DNA of 64,000 bases from Gordonia asplenii (GCF_012933505.1 NZ_JABBNB010000004.1:186001-250000); one strand, 5' to 3'. Shown: positions 33,706-43,023, numbered from the stretch's first letter. Program-made: numbers and translations. Notes: generated by a model from the letters alone, not told the origin.

Positions 33706-36462
33706 ATGTCAGGTCCGGGTGAGGGTGTGGGAGATCAGCCGCAGGCGTCGACGAAGTTCGAGTCCCGGATGACTCGTCGCGGACTCGTGCGACGTCAGCG
33801 ACTGCTCGATGCGCTGGCAACCGGACGGACCAACCCGCTCACCGTGATTCACGGCCCGGCCGGATTCGGCAAGAGCACCCTCGCCGCGCAGTGGCAAGAC
33901 CAGCTGCGCAGCGAGGGTGTCGCCGTCGGGTGGCTGAGCATCGATCGTGACGACAACAACCCGGTGTGGTTCGTCCGCGACTTGATCGCCGCGATCACCC
34001 GTGCGCAGGCGTCACTCGGTTCGGGTCTGATCAGCATTCTGGAACAGCATTCCGGCGATGGCGTGCGCGCGGTCATGGCTGGGCTGATCGAGCAGATCGT
34101 CGACGACGGTCGGCCGTTGGCGGTCGTCATCGACGATTGGCATCTGATCGACGATGCCGCCACCACCGACGTGTTCGAGTACCTGCTGGACTTCTGCCCG
34201 GACAATCTGAACGTCATCGTCACCAGTCGCACGAGGATGCACGCGGTCGCCACGCTGCGGGTACGCAGTCGACTGACCGAGATCGACGCTCGCCAGCTCC
34301 GGTTCGACCGACGCGAATCAAGCGCTTTTCTCCGGGAGATGAACGCGCTGACGCTCGCCGACGACGACGTCCAAGCCCTGTGGGCGACGACGGACGGATG
34401 GGTCGCGGCGCTGCAACTGGCGACGCTGTCGCTGCGGAATAGCGGTGATCCGGCCGCGGTGATCGCGGGCTTCAGCGGACGACATCATTCCATCGGCGAA
34501 TACCTCGCCGAGGCGGTGCTCGATTCGCTTTCGCCGGAGCTGCTCGATTTCCTGTTGACGACGTCGATCTGCGATCGATTGTGCGCGTCGCTGGCGGCCG
34601 CGGTGAGCGGCCACCGCGATGGGGGCGCGATGCTCGACGAACTGCGGCGCCGAAACCTCTTTCTGGTGTCGCTCGACGACGAAGACGTGTGGTACCGCTA
34701 TCACCACCTGTTCGCCGGATATCTACGGCGTCGACTCGAGCGCGACTACCCGGAGCGGGTCACCGAACTGAACAGGGTGGCATCTGTCTGGTTCGCCGAG
34801 CACGGCCACCTGTCCGATGCCGTCGATCACGCATTGGTCGCGGGCGAACCCGAACGGGCGGCCGACCTCGTCGAGGAGCGCGCGATGGCGTTCGTCGAAC
34901 AGAGCCGCATGGCCACCCTGCTCGGCCTCGTCGACAAACTGCCCGGACGGATCGTTGCTGCCCGGGCCACATTGCAGATGGCGATCGCGTGGGCCTATTG
35001 CCTACTGCACCGCCTCGACGAGGCGGATCTCGCACTGGTGCGCGCTCGCTCTCTCGCCGACGATCCGCCGGCCGCGGTGTCGGTGGAGACCGACCTGCTG
35101 GCCGCCTGTATCGACGTCTACGGCGACCGAATCGATCGCGTCCGGCGGCTGACCGCCCCGATCTTGGAGCACCCCAACGACTTTCGGCCATTCGTGGTCG
35201 CCGGTGCGGCCAATCTGCTGTCTTTCGTCGATCTGCACACGTTTCGCTACGAGCAGGTTCGCGCGACACAGCGTTCGGTCAGCGGCTTCCAGGAACTCAA
35301 TCCCGGTGCGTTCGCGCCGGTGTACGGGAAATGCTTCGTCGGTTTGGCTGAGACCGCACGCCTGGACCTCGACGCGGCCGAACGTAACTACCGCGACGCG
35401 GTGGCCATCGCCACCCAGAACGGCGGTTCGGGAACCTATGCTCAGCGACTCGCGGCGGGGCAGCTGGGCATCCTGCTCTACGAGCGGGACGATCTCGACG
35501 CGGCCGAGACGCTGATCGGGGAATGTCTGCTGTTGGGCGTCGAAGGCGGCGTGGCCGACCTGATGATCCTCACCTACACGACGATGGCGCGCATCAGAGC
35601 GTTGCGCGAAAACTACAGTGGTGCAATCGAATTGCTCGGTGACGCGCGCAAGGTCGCAGGCAAACTGCGGCTGCCGAGACTGGCGTCGGCTGCCGATCAG
35701 GAATTGACCACGCTGCTGGTGATGATGGGCGATCTGGCCGGCGCACGTGATGTGGTGACCAGAAACCAGGTCGATTTCGGCGTGGTGGCGGCCGCGTCCG
35801 CGGATTCTCCGCCGAATGGGATCGTTCTATCCATCCGGCGAAGCCAGCTCGCGATGCGCACGAAACTGCTTCTCGCCCAAGGGGATATCGATGGCGCGAC
35901 GAAGGTGGCGGCGGCGCGTCTCGACGAGGCGCGAGCCGCGCCCTGGCCGTATGAGGAGATGGCGGCACGAGTCGCGCTGGCCGAGGTCGTCAGCGTCGCC
36001 GACCGTGACGACGCCGCCCGGATCTTGGCGCCCGCCGTGATCGTGGGCAACCGTGTCGGCCTGATCAGGACGATCGTCGACGGTGGTCCGGCGATCGCCC
36101 GTGTTCTCGGCGACCTGCTCGACAGTCAGCGGGTCGGCCGACACGTCGACGACGTGCCCGCGATGTCCGCGGATTACCTGCGGACCTTGGTGACGTCGAC
36201 GCAGGTCTCGGCGTCGAATGCGATTGCGGTGGCGCCGGCCCACGGCAAGCGTCGTGCGATGCCCGAGGAGCAATTGAACGGACGGGAGATCGACATCCTC
36301 AAACTCCTCGAACGCGGCATGCCCAACAGTGCGATCGCGCGGGGTTTCGGTATCAAACTCAACACCGTCAAGTGGTACCTGAAGAACATCTACACCAAGC
36401 TCGGCGTCACCAGCCGTGCCGAAGCGGTCGCCGAGGCGCGCCGCCGCGCATTGATCGACTGA
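33706..36462 (+). CDS. Large ATP-binding LuxR-family (LAL/MalT-type) regulator
   Basis: A transcription activator of 918 aa. Walker A GPAGFGKS is at 50-57 with an NTPase domain to about residue 330. A long helical TPR-like region extends to about 800. A C-terminal LuxR HTH follows (LNGREIDILKLLERGMPN, then AIARGFGIKLNTVKWYLK), about residues 855-915. Proteins of this type (MalT, AcoK) bind ATP and an inducer, then activate operons in cis. It lies between the carboxylase and the ligase genes. Matching acgggtggtg sites precede both, so it is their probable activator. Confidence 0.92.
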   Translation: MSGPGEGVGDQPQASTKFESRMTRRGLVRRQRLLDALATGRTNPLTVIHGPAGFGKSTLAAQWQDQLRSEGVAVGWLSIDRDDNNPVWFVRDLIAAITRAQASLGSGLISILEQHSGDGVRAVMAGLIEQIVDDGRPLAVVIDDWHLIDDAATTDVFEYLLDFCPDNLNVIVTSRTRMHAVATLRVRSRLTEIDARQLRFDRRESSAFLREMNALTLADDDVQALWATTDGWVAALQLATLSLRNSGDPAAVIAGFSGRHHSIGEYLAEAVLDSLSPELLDFLLTTSICDRLCASLAAAVSGHRDGGAMLDELRRRNLFLVSLDDEDVWYRYHHLFAGYLRRRLERDYPERVTELNRVASVWFAEHGHLSDAVDHALVAGEPERAADLVEERAMAFVEQSRMATLLGLVDKLPGRIVAARATLQMAIAWAYCLLHRLDEADLALVRARSLADDPPAAVSVETDLLAACIDVYGDRIDRVRRLTAPILEHPNDFRPFVVAGAANLLSFVDLHTFRYEQVRATQRSVSGFQELNPGAFAPVYGKCFVGLAETARLDLDAAERNYRDAVAIATQNGGSGTYAQRLAAGQLGILLYERDDLDAAETLIGECLLLGVEGGVADLMILTYTTMARIRALRENYSGAIELLGDARKVAGKLRLPRLASAADQELTTLLVMMGDLAGARDVVTRNQVDFGVVAAASADSPPNGIVLSIRRSQLAMRTKLLLAQGDIDGATKVAAARLDEARAAPWPYEEMAARVALAEVVSVADRDDAARILAPAVIVGNRVGLIRTIVDGGPAIARVLGDLLDSQRVGRHVDDVPAMSADYLRTLVTSTQVSASNAIAVAPAHGKRRAMPEEQLNGREIDILKLLERGMPNSAIARGFGIKLNTVKWYLKNIYTKLGVTSRAEAVAEARRRALID

Positions 36463-36476
36463 CGGGCACCGAGCGC

Positions 36477-36493
36477 CACTCCGACGGGTGGTG
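36477..36493 (+). promoter_or_regulatory. Half copy of the carboxylase inverted repeat
   Basis: The sequence cactcc-acgggtggtg matches 25617-25633 at 16 of 17 positions. It lies 60-76 bp before the ligase ATG 36553. The second arm of the inverted repeat is absent here. Confidence 0.55.
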
Positions 36494-36552
36494 CCTATTC
36501 GCCCCGCTCAGGTGACAGTTATCACATGAATCACAGTGTGGAAGGGACGGCG

Positions 36553-38553
36553 ATGGTGAACGACAACGACTTGTTGTGGACTCCGAGCGCGGCGTTCGCC
36601 GAGGCGTCGAACGTGACGAGACTCCTTGACTGGCTGCGTACCGAGCGCGGTGTCGATCTCGCCGACTACCCGCAGCTGTGGCAGTGGTCGGTCGACGATA
36701 TCGCCGCCTTCTGGGAAGCACTGTGGGACTACTTCGGATTCACCTCGCCGACGCCGTATTCAGCGGTGCTGACCAATCCCGTGATGCCCGGCGCGCAATG
36801 GTTCGTGGGCGCACAGATCAACTACGCCGAGCAGATTCTGCGTCGCGCGCGGCCCGGCGAGACGGCGATCCATTTCCGCTCCGAAGCAGCCGGCGCCGGG
36901 TCGCTGACCTGGGACGAACTGGGGCGTCAGGTGCGCTGCGTGGCCAGTTGGCTGCGCGGTGCCGGTGTCGAACCGGGTGATCGCGTTGTCTCCTATCTGC
37001 CGAACTCTCCACAGGCGGTGGTCGCGCTGCTCGCGACCGCCGCGGTCGGTGCGATCTGGTCGAGTTGCTCGCCCGACTTCGGCCAGCACAGCGTGCTCGA
37101 CCGATTTCAGCAGATCGGGCCGAAGGTGTTGTTCGCCGCCGACGGGTATCGCTATGGCGGTCGCGACTTCGATCGCCGAGTCGAGACCGCGGGCATCGTC
37201 GACGCGTTGCCGGATCTGCAATGGTATGTCCACGTTCCCTATCTCGACGAGGCGTCGGCGCCCGTCGCGACGTCCGCCGCGTCGGTGCTCTGGAGCGAGT
37301 TGGCGCCCGCCGACGTCGATCGGCCCGATTTCAGCTTCACGCCAACGGAATTCGACCATCCGCTCTGGATCGTCTATTCGTCGGGCACCACCGGATTGCC
37401 CAAGCCGATCGTGCACGGTCACGGCGGTATCACTCTCGAAATGTCGAAACTGCTGCATTTCCATTTCGACCTACGGCCGGGAAAATCGATGTTCTTCTTC
37501 AGCACCACCGGCTGGGTGATGTGGAACATCGTCGTATCGTCGTTGTTGACCGGGGCCGCCGCGGTGCTCTACGACGGCAATCCCACCCATCCCGACCCCG
37601 ACGCCCTGTGGCGGATGGCCGCCGAGACGGGCACCACCTTCTTCGGCACCAGCCCGAGCTACATCGGCTTGATGGACAAGGAAGGTATCTCGCCCCGGAA
37701 CAGATACGACCTGTCGAAGATCTCCGGCATCATGCTCGGCGGATCGCCGGCCAGCCCCGAGGCGATGGCGTGGTGTTATGCCAACATCCACGACGACATC
37801 TGGCTGACATCGCAAAGCGGTGGCACCGACATCGCGTCGGCCTTCGTCGGAGCAGCACCGACGCTACCGGTCCACGCCGGCTGGATTCAGTGTCGAACGC
37901 TCGGCGCCGACGTTCATGCCTACTCCGAGGATGGCCGAGCGATGATCGGCGAGGTCGGCGAGCTGGTCGTCCGCCAGCCGATGCCGTCGATGCCGCTGTA
38001 CTTCTGGAACGATCACGACGGGGCGCGCTACCGCGCGTCGTACTTCGACGAGTTCCCCGGCGTCTGGACGCACGGAGATCATCTGACCATCAACGACCTC
38101 GGTGAATGTCAGATCCACGGTCGATCCGATTCGACGTTGAACCGGTTCGGTGTTCGAATCGGCACCGCCGAGGTGTACCGGACCGTCGAGGCACTCGACG
38201 AGGTGGACGACAGCCTGGTGGTCTGCCTCAACCTCCCCGGTGGAGGGTTCTTCATGCCGCTTTTCGTGAAACCGGCGTCCGGCGTCGACGTGGACGACGC
38301 TCTCATCAACACCATCGCCGAGCGGCTGCGCGCGGAGAACTCCCCGCGGCACGTTCCCGATCGTGTCTACCGTGTCGATCACATCCCGTACACGTTGACC
38401 GGCAAGAAGATGGAAGTGCCGGTGCGCAAACTGCTGCTCGGCGTACCGGTCGCCAAGGCGGCCAACCGAGACTCGATGGCCGACCCGGCCGCGCTCGATT
38501 TCTACGTCGAGTTCGGCAGTCGGCACAGCGACTATGAGTTGGAGAAATCATGA
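36553..38553 (+). CDS. Acetoacetate-CoA ligase family synthetase
   Basis: An AMP-forming synthetase of 666 aa, the length of acetoacetyl-CoA synthetases. Motifs are VYSSGTTGLPKPIVHG, WTHGDHLTIND, GRSDSTLNRFGVRIG and the C-terminal lysine in LTGKKMEVPVRK. It would activate the 3-oxoacid formed by the carboxylase. In Aromatoleum the comparable benzoylacetate-CoA ligase belongs to the same branch. I chose ATG 36553, with GAAGGGA about 6 bp upstream, over ATG 36526. Its stop overlaps the thiolase start (ATGA). Confidence 0.9.
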   Translation: MVNDNDLLWTPSAAFAEASNVTRLLDWLRTERGVDLADYPQLWQWSVDDIAAFWEALWDYFGFTSPTPYSAVLTNPVMPGAQWFVGAQINYAEQILRRARPGETAIHFRSEAAGAGSLTWDELGRQVRCVASWLRGAGVEPGDRVVSYLPNSPQAVVALLATAAVGAIWSSCSPDFGQHSVLDRFQQIGPKVLFAADGYRYGGRDFDRRVETAGIVDALPDLQWYVHVPYLDEASAPVATSAASVLWSELAPADVDRPDFSFTPTEFDHPLWIVYSSGTTGLPKPIVHGHGGITLEMSKLLHFHFDLRPGKSMFFFSTTGWVMWNIVVSSLLTGAAAVLYDGNPTHPDPDALWRMAAETGTTFFGTSPSYIGLMDKEGISPRNRYDLSKISGIMLGGSPASPEAMAWCYANIHDDIWLTSQSGGTDIASAFVGAAPTLPVHAGWIQCRTLGADVHAYSEDGRAMIGEVGELVVRQPMPSMPLYFWNDHDGARYRASYFDEFPGVWTHGDHLTINDLGECQIHGRSDSTLNRFGVRIGTAEVYRTVEALDEVDDSLVVCLNLPGGGFFMPLFVKPASGVDVDDALINTIAERLRAENSPRHVPDRVYRVDHIPYTLTGKKMEVPVRKLLLGVPVAKAANRDSMADPAALDFYVEFGSRHSDYELEKS

Positions 38554-39725
38554 AAGACATCGTCGTCGCGGGCGTCGGCATGGTCCCGTTCGCCACGCCG
38601 CGCAGGTCCGAACCATATGACGTCATGGCGGCAGCTGCGGTGCGTGCCGCGCTGACCGACGCCGGAGTGACATTCGAGCAACTGCAACAAGCCTTCGCCG
38701 GATACGTCTACGGAGATTCGACGAGTGGTCAGCGCGCGCTGTATCGCGTCGGTACCAGCGGAATCCCGGTCGTGAACGTCAACAACAACTGTTCGACGGG
38801 GTCGTCGGCGCTCTGGTTGGCCCGCCAGGCGATCGCCGCCGGCGCCGACTGCGTCCTGGCCTTCGGATTCGAACAGATGGAGCGTGGCGCGCTGGCAATC
38901 AAATGGCCTGACCGGCCGAGCCCGTTCGCGGACTTCATGACGGTTGCCGAAGGCAGCAACGGGGTGAGCGACGCCCCGTTCGCGGCGCAGCTGTTCGGCG
39001 GTGCGGGCACCGAGTACGCCCAGCGCTACGGGATGGCTCCGGAGACATTCGCCGAGGTGTCGGTCAAGTCGCGCAGGCACGCGGCGCGCAATCCGTACGC
39101 GGTGTTCCGCGACGAACTGACCGCCGCGCAGGTGCTCGCGGCCCCGCCCGTCTTCGGTCCACTGACTCGACTGCAATGTTGTCCTCCGACGTGTGGAGCG
39201 GCCGCGGCAATTGTCACCAGCGGTGACTTTGCGCGCCGACACGGCCTGCGCACCGACGTCGTGATCCGCGCGCAGGCGATGACGACCGATCGTGCCGACA
39301 CCTTCGGTGGGTCGCTGATGGAACTGGTCGGCGCGGGGATGAGCCGCCGCGCCGCCGACGACGTCTACGAGACCGCCGGCGTGGACCCGCATGACCTCGA
39401 CGTAGTCGAGCTGCACGACTGTTTCACCACCAACGAGGTCCTCAGCTACGAAGCCCTCCGGCTGACTCCGGAGGGCACCGCGGAAAAGTTCATCCGGGAC
39501 GGCGACAACACCTACGGCGGGCGGGTGGTGACGAATCCCTCCGGTGGGCTGCTCTCGAAAGGCCACCCGCTGGGCGCGACCGGCCTGGCGCAATGTGCCG
39601 AACTGACCTGGCAGCTACGTGGCGAGGCCGGGCCGCGACAGGTCGACGGTGCGCGATTGGCGTTGCAACACAACATCGGACTGGGTGGCGCGGCAGTCGT
39701 GACCTTGTACGAGAAGGTGTCGTGA
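38550..39725 (+). CDS. Thiolase of the SCP-x/lipid-transfer type
   Basis: A thiolase-fold enzyme of 391 aa. Cys81 (NNNCSTGSSAL) is the acyl-accepting nucleophile. ELHDCFTTNE and KGHPLGATG supply the histidines. The C-terminal catalytic cysteine of AtoB-type thiolases is not present, as usual in the SCP-x group. It should cleave the 3-oxoacyl-CoA made by the preceding ligase into acetyl-CoA and a shorter acyl-CoA, completing the ketone route. It is coupled to the ligase by a 4-bp overlap. Confidence 0.88.
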   Translation: MKDIVVAGVGMVPFATPRRSEPYDVMAAAAVRAALTDAGVTFEQLQQAFAGYVYGDSTSGQRALYRVGTSGIPVVNVNNNCSTGSSALWLARQAIAAGADCVLAFGFEQMERGALAIKWPDRPSPFADFMTVAEGSNGVSDAPFAAQLFGGAGTEYAQRYGMAPETFAEVSVKSRRHAARNPYAVFRDELTAAQVLAAPPVFGPLTRLQCCPPTCGAAAAIVTSGDFARRHGLRTDVVIRAQAMTTDRADTFGGSLMELVGAGMSRRAADDVYETAGVDPHDLDVVELHDCFTTNEVLSYEALRLTPEGTAEKFIRDGDNTYGGRVVTNPSGGLLSKGHPLGATGLAQCAELTWQLRGEAGPRQVDGARLALQHNIGLGGAAVVTLYEKVS

Positions 39726-39752
39726 TCTGTCTGTGAGCATCTGCGGCGAGCA

Positions 39753-39785
39753 TTGACGCCACCTTCGGTAAGTAGTAACTTACCG
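39753..39785 (+). promoter_or_regulatory. Promoter with embedded palindromic operator
   Basis: A TTGACG box at 39753-39758 and a TAACTT box at 39776-39781 are 17 bp apart. The perfect inverted repeat cggtaagt-agta-acttaccg spans 39766-39785 across the second box. The GTG start of the ArsR-like gene is only 4 bp further, so the transcript is probably leaderless and self-repressed. Confidence 0.65.
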
Positions 39786-39788
39786 TTC

Positions 39789-40142
39789 GTGGCTGCTTAC
39801 CAATCTGACGACGTGTGGGCGGCGGTCGCCGATCCCACCCGCCGCAGCATTCTGGAACGACTCGCCCGCGGTCCGTGTGCCGTGGGCGAGTTGGCGTCGG
39901 GGCTGCCGATCAGCAGACCTGCCGTGTCGCAACACCTTCGGGTGCTGCGGTCGGCGGGATTGGTCAGTGATCACGCGGCGGGAACACGCCGCTTCTACCG
40001 GCTCGACCGCGCGGGACTCGACGTCCTGCGCGATGAGATCGACCGGTTCTGGACGAGTGTGCTGGACTCGTACCAACGGATCGTCGAGGCCGAAGCGGCC
40101 GCCGAGAGATATGCGAAAAGTCAACGGCAGCAAAAGGATTGA
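39789..40142 (+). CDS. ArsR-family winged-helix regulator
   Basis: A regulator of 117 aa with a winged-helix domain: VADPTRRSILERLARGPCAV, then ISRPAVSQHLRVLRSAGLV and HAAGTRRFYRLD. It has no metal-binding cysteine pair, so it belongs to the metal-independent group often paired with AHSA1/SRPBCC proteins. GTG 39789 lies just after the palindrome and likely starts a leaderless message. A TTG at 39753 would overlap the -35 box. The SRPBCC gene follows after 2 bp. Confidence 0.88.
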   Translation: MAAYQSDDVWAAVADPTRRSILERLARGPCAVGELASGLPISRPAVSQHLRVLRSAGLVSDHAAGTRRFYRLDRAGLDVLRDEIDRFWTSVLDSYQRIVEAEAAAERYAKSQRQQKD

Positions 40143-40144
40143 TC

Positions 40145-40627
40145 ATGACTCAGGCGACACCACACACCACCGTCCGCAAGACCATCACCGTCGCGGCGCC
40201 CCTGCATCTCGCGTATCGCGTGTTCACCGAGCGCTTCGGTGATTTCAAGCCGCGTGAGCACAACATCATGGCGGTGCCGATCGAGGACACCGTCTTCGAG
40301 GCTCGCGTCGGCGGTTACATCTACGACCGCGGCACCGACGGCACGATCTGTCGATGGGCACGCGTACTGGAACTCGATCCGCCCAACCGCGTCGTGTTCA
40401 GCTGGGACATCGGGCCGACGTGGCAGGTGGAGACGGATGCGTCGAAGACCAGTGAGGTGGAGGTGACGTTCACCGCCGAAGGCGACGAGCGCACCCGCGT
40501 CGACCTAGAGCATCGGCACCTCGATCGGCACGGCGAGGGGTGGGAGGCCGTCGCGGGCGGCGTCGGGAACGACGCGGGCTGGCCGTTGTATCTCCAGCGG
40601 TACGCCGAGATCGCGGAATCTGTTTGA
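40145..40627 (+). CDS. SRPBCC (AHSA1-like) protein
   Basis: A START/AHSA1-fold protein of 160 aa with a hydrophobic ligand cavity. KTITVAAPLHLAYRVFTERFG (in part) opens the fold, WARVLELDPPNRVVFSWDI is the central strand pair and GWPLYLQRYAE the long C-terminal helix. AAAGGA precedes ATG 40145. Pairs of an ArsR regulator and an AHSA1 protein are common in actinomycetes. The ligand is unknown. Confidence 0.88.
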   Translation: MTQATPHTTVRKTITVAAPLHLAYRVFTERFGDFKPREHNIMAVPIEDTVFEARVGGYIYDRGTDGTICRWARVLELDPPNRVVFSWDIGPTWQVETDASKTSEVEVTFTAEGDERTRVDLEHRHLDRHGEGWEAVAGGVGNDAGWPLYLQRYAEIAESV

Positions 40628-40657
40628 GCGGGAGAGCGACCCACAGTTGAACGGGGT

Positions 40658-40678
40658 GCACGACGATAACTGTCGTGC
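40658..40678. terminator. Small hairpin between convergent genes
   Basis: Arms gcacgac (40658-40664) and gtcgtgc (40672-40678) flank a 7-nt loop. It lies between the SRPBCC stop and the 3' end of the FabH-like gene. There is no U-run. Confidence 0.4.
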
Positions 40679-40715
40679 TCGCCGACTGCGCTGTAGGTAA
40701 CTTTCGAATTCGCGG

Positions 40716-41771
40716 CTACAGACTCGTCACCGTCGGGGCCGGCGGCAGAGTCACGACCGCCCCGGCGTAGCTCAGGCCGGCGCCGAAGCCCAGCAGCAAC
40801 GCGGTCTGACCGCCGGTCGCCTTGCCGCTGACCAGCATCTCCTCCATGGCCAGCGGGATCGACGCGGCCGACGTGTTGCCGGTGTTCTCGATGTCGTTGG
40901 CGATCGGAATGTCGTCGGCGAGACCGAGATTGCGGGCCATCAACTCGTTGATGCGGGCATTGGCCTGGTGTGGGATGAACACCTCGATGTCGGATTTGTC
41001 GACGCCGGAGCGTTCGATGACGGCGCTGAGCGCCTTCGGCAATGTGATTGCCGCCCAACGGAATACGCGGGGCCCCTCCATGGTCACGACCATCCGCCCG
41101 ACGGGATCGGTTGCGGCGTCGCGATTCTGGTAATCCTGGGCGCGATCCATGTACTCGGGGATGTCGTAGTTCTGCGCGATGGCTGCGGAATTCTCGCCGT
41201 CGGAGCCCCACACCGTCGGGGAGATTCCGTTGACGTCGCTCGGTCCGACGATCACCGCGCCCGCGCCGTCGCCGAAGATGAAGGCGGTGTTGCGGTCGGT
41301 GGGGTCCATCACGACCGACATCGTCTCGACGCCGATCAACAGCACGTACTCGGCGGTGCCGGACCGGACGGTGTCGGCGGCGATGCCCAGGCCGTACCCG
41401 AAGCCGCCGCAGCCGGCGGCGATGTCGTAGGCGGGGATGCCGTTGATCCCGAGGTCGTATGCGACTACCGGCGCGCCGTGCGGGATCTTGGTCTTCCAAC
41501 TGCCGGTGGCCAGGATCAGCGCGCCGACTTGCTCTTTCGCGATGCCCGCGTTGGAGATGGCGCGCTCGGCCGCGGCGACGGCCATGGTCCGCGCCGACTC
41601 GTCGCCGCTGATCCACCGGCGATTGCGGATGCCGCTGCGCTCGAAGATCCACTCATCGGTCGAGTCGAGTACCTCGCACACCTCGTCGTTGGACACCACT
41701 CGCGTGGGCCGGTAGGCACCGATTCCCAACATGGCGACATTGGGGCGTCCGACGGTAGTGGCAAGTGGCAT
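40716..41771 (-). CDS. 3-oxoacyl-ACP synthase III-like (second copy)
   Basis: A FabH-fold enzyme of 351 aa with Cys121 (AAGCGGFGYG), His268 (IPHQAN) and Asn299 (NTGNTSAAS). It is clearly related to the 21387-22406 product over its length, with an insertion around residues 200-225. The active-site context AGCGGF differs from the usual ACAGF. It follows pth by 43 bp in the same direction and may be cotranscribed with it. A housekeeping or a specialised condensing role is possible. Confidence 0.87.
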   Translation of the reverse strand: MPLATTVGRPNVAMLGIGAYRPTRVVSNDEVCEVLDSTDEWIFERSGIRNRRWISGDESARTMAVAAAERAISNAGIAKEQVGALILATGSWKTKIPHGAPVVAYDLGINGIPAYDIAAGCGGFGYGLGIAADTVRSGTAEYVLLIGVETMSVVMDPTDRNTAFIFGDGAGAVIVGPSDVNGISPTVWGSDGENSAAIAQNYDIPEYMDRAQDYQNRDAATDPVGRMVVTMEGPRVFRWAAITLPKALSAVIERSGVDKSDIEVFIPHQANARINELMARNLGLADDIPIANDIENTGNTSAASIPLAMEEMLVSGKATGGQTALLLGFGAGLSYAGAVVTLPPAPTVTSL

Positions 41772-41814
41772 CGATCAGATCCTCACGGTGAGTGAACGTG
41801 TTCTCTCGAAATGT

Positions 41815-42381
41815 CTACCAGGCGTGCACGGTGTTCTGGGCATCGGTCAGGCTGCGCGTGACCAAGAGTTCGGCAGCGTCACAACCATTCGCGATCAGCA
41901 ATTCGACGTCGGCTTTCGCCGCGGGAGGGAAGGGTTTGAGCACGAAGTCGGCGGGATCCTGCCGACCGGGCGGCCGCCCTATGCCGAGCCGGACACGCAG
42001 ATAGTCGCGGGTTCCGAGCGCCGCCGAAATCGAGCGCAACCCGTTGTGGCCGCCCTCGCCCCCGCCCTGCTTGAGGCGGACGGCGCCGAAATCGATGTCG
42101 AGTTCGTCGTGCACGACGATCACGTCCGCCGGAGCGATCGAGTAGAACTTCGCCAGCGGGCCGATATGGTTGCCGGCTTCGTTCATGTAATTGCGATTGC
42201 GTGCGACGAGGACGGATTGCCCGGCGATGGTCACGGTCGCGACGTCGGCGCCGGACTTCTTGTGCACCTTGTAGTTCTGCGCAGCAGAACGGACCAGGCC
42301 GTCGGCGACCAGTGCGCCGACGTTATGCCTGGTCCGCTCATAGCGTGAACCCGGATTGCCAAGTCCGACAATCAGTTTCAT
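41815..42381 (-). CDS. pth: Peptidyl-tRNA hydrolase
   Basis: Releases tRNA from stalled peptidyl-tRNA. The protein is 188 aa. GLGNPG at 6-11, the catalytic His19 in RTRHNVG, and VVHDELDIDFG and GGGEGGHNGLRS are all present. It starts 24 bp after rplY in the same direction, the order known from mycobacteria. Confidence 0.97.
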   Translation of the reverse strand: MKLIVGLGNPGSRYERTRHNVGALVADGLVRSAAQNYKVHKKSGADVATVTIAGQSVLVARNRNYMNEAGNHIGPLAKFYSIAPADVIVVHDELDIDFGAVRLKQGGGEGGHNGLRSISAALGTRDYLRVRLGIGRPPGRQDPADFVLKPFPPAAKADVELLIANGCDAAELLVTRSLTDAQNTVHAW

Positions 42382-42405
42382 CGTGATATACGGATAGCCG
42401 CAGGA

Positions 42406-43023
42406 CTACTCCGCGGCGTCGCCCTCAGCGTCGGCCTCATCGCCTTCGGCGTCGGCCTCGTCGTCGGTCGCGGCGGCCTGAGCCTCGTTGACGGCGACGA
42501 TGAGGGTCTCCGGATCAGCGGTCAGCTCGACGCCCGCGGGCAGCTCGAGATCGGCGGCCTTGATGGAGGTGCCTGCCTCGGCGCCCTCGACCGAGACGGT
42601 GATCTGCTCGGGGATCGACATAGCGTCGGCCACGACCTCGATGGTGTTCGCATCCTGGGTGACCAGGGTGCCGCCCTGAGCTTCGCCCTCGACGACGACG
42701 GGGATCTCCAGGGTGACCTTCTCGCCACGCTTGATGATCACCAGGTCGGTGTGCTGGATGTAGTCGCGGATCGGGTGAACGTCGATCTGCTTGGTCAGCG
42801 CCAGCTGGGACTTGCCCTCGATGGAGAGCTCGATGACGACGTTGGTGCCGTTGTTACGCAGGATCGCGGCGAACTCCCTGGTCGGCAGGTAGAGGTGCAC
42901 GGGATCGGTGCCGTGGCCGTACAGGACGGCCGGGATGTTGCCGGCGCGACGAGCGCGGCGAGCCGCACCCTTGCCGGTCTCGGTGCGAGTGGTGACTGCG
43001 AGCTGGGGGGCCTTGGAAGCCAT
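42406..43023 (-). CDS. rplY: 50S ribosomal protein L25/general stress protein Ctc
   Basis: The L25/Ctc form of 205 aa binds 5S rRNA. The N-terminal L25 domain reads [22 protein letters not shown] (in part), then [18 protein letters not shown]. The C-terminal TL5 domain extends to about 180. The tail is highly acidic (repeated [14 protein letters not shown]), typical of actinobacterial members. It is followed by pth after 24 bp. Confidence 0.96.
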   Translation of the reverse strand: MASKAPQLAVTTRTETGKGAARRARRAGNIPAVLYGHGTDPVHLYLPTREFAAILRNNGTNVVIELSIEGKSQLALTKQIDVHPIRDYIQHTDLVIIKRGEKVTLEIPVVVEGEAQGGTLVTQDANTIEVVADAMSIPEQITVSVEGAEAGTSIKAADLELPAGVELTADPETLIVAVNEAQAAATDDEADAEGDEADAEGDAAE

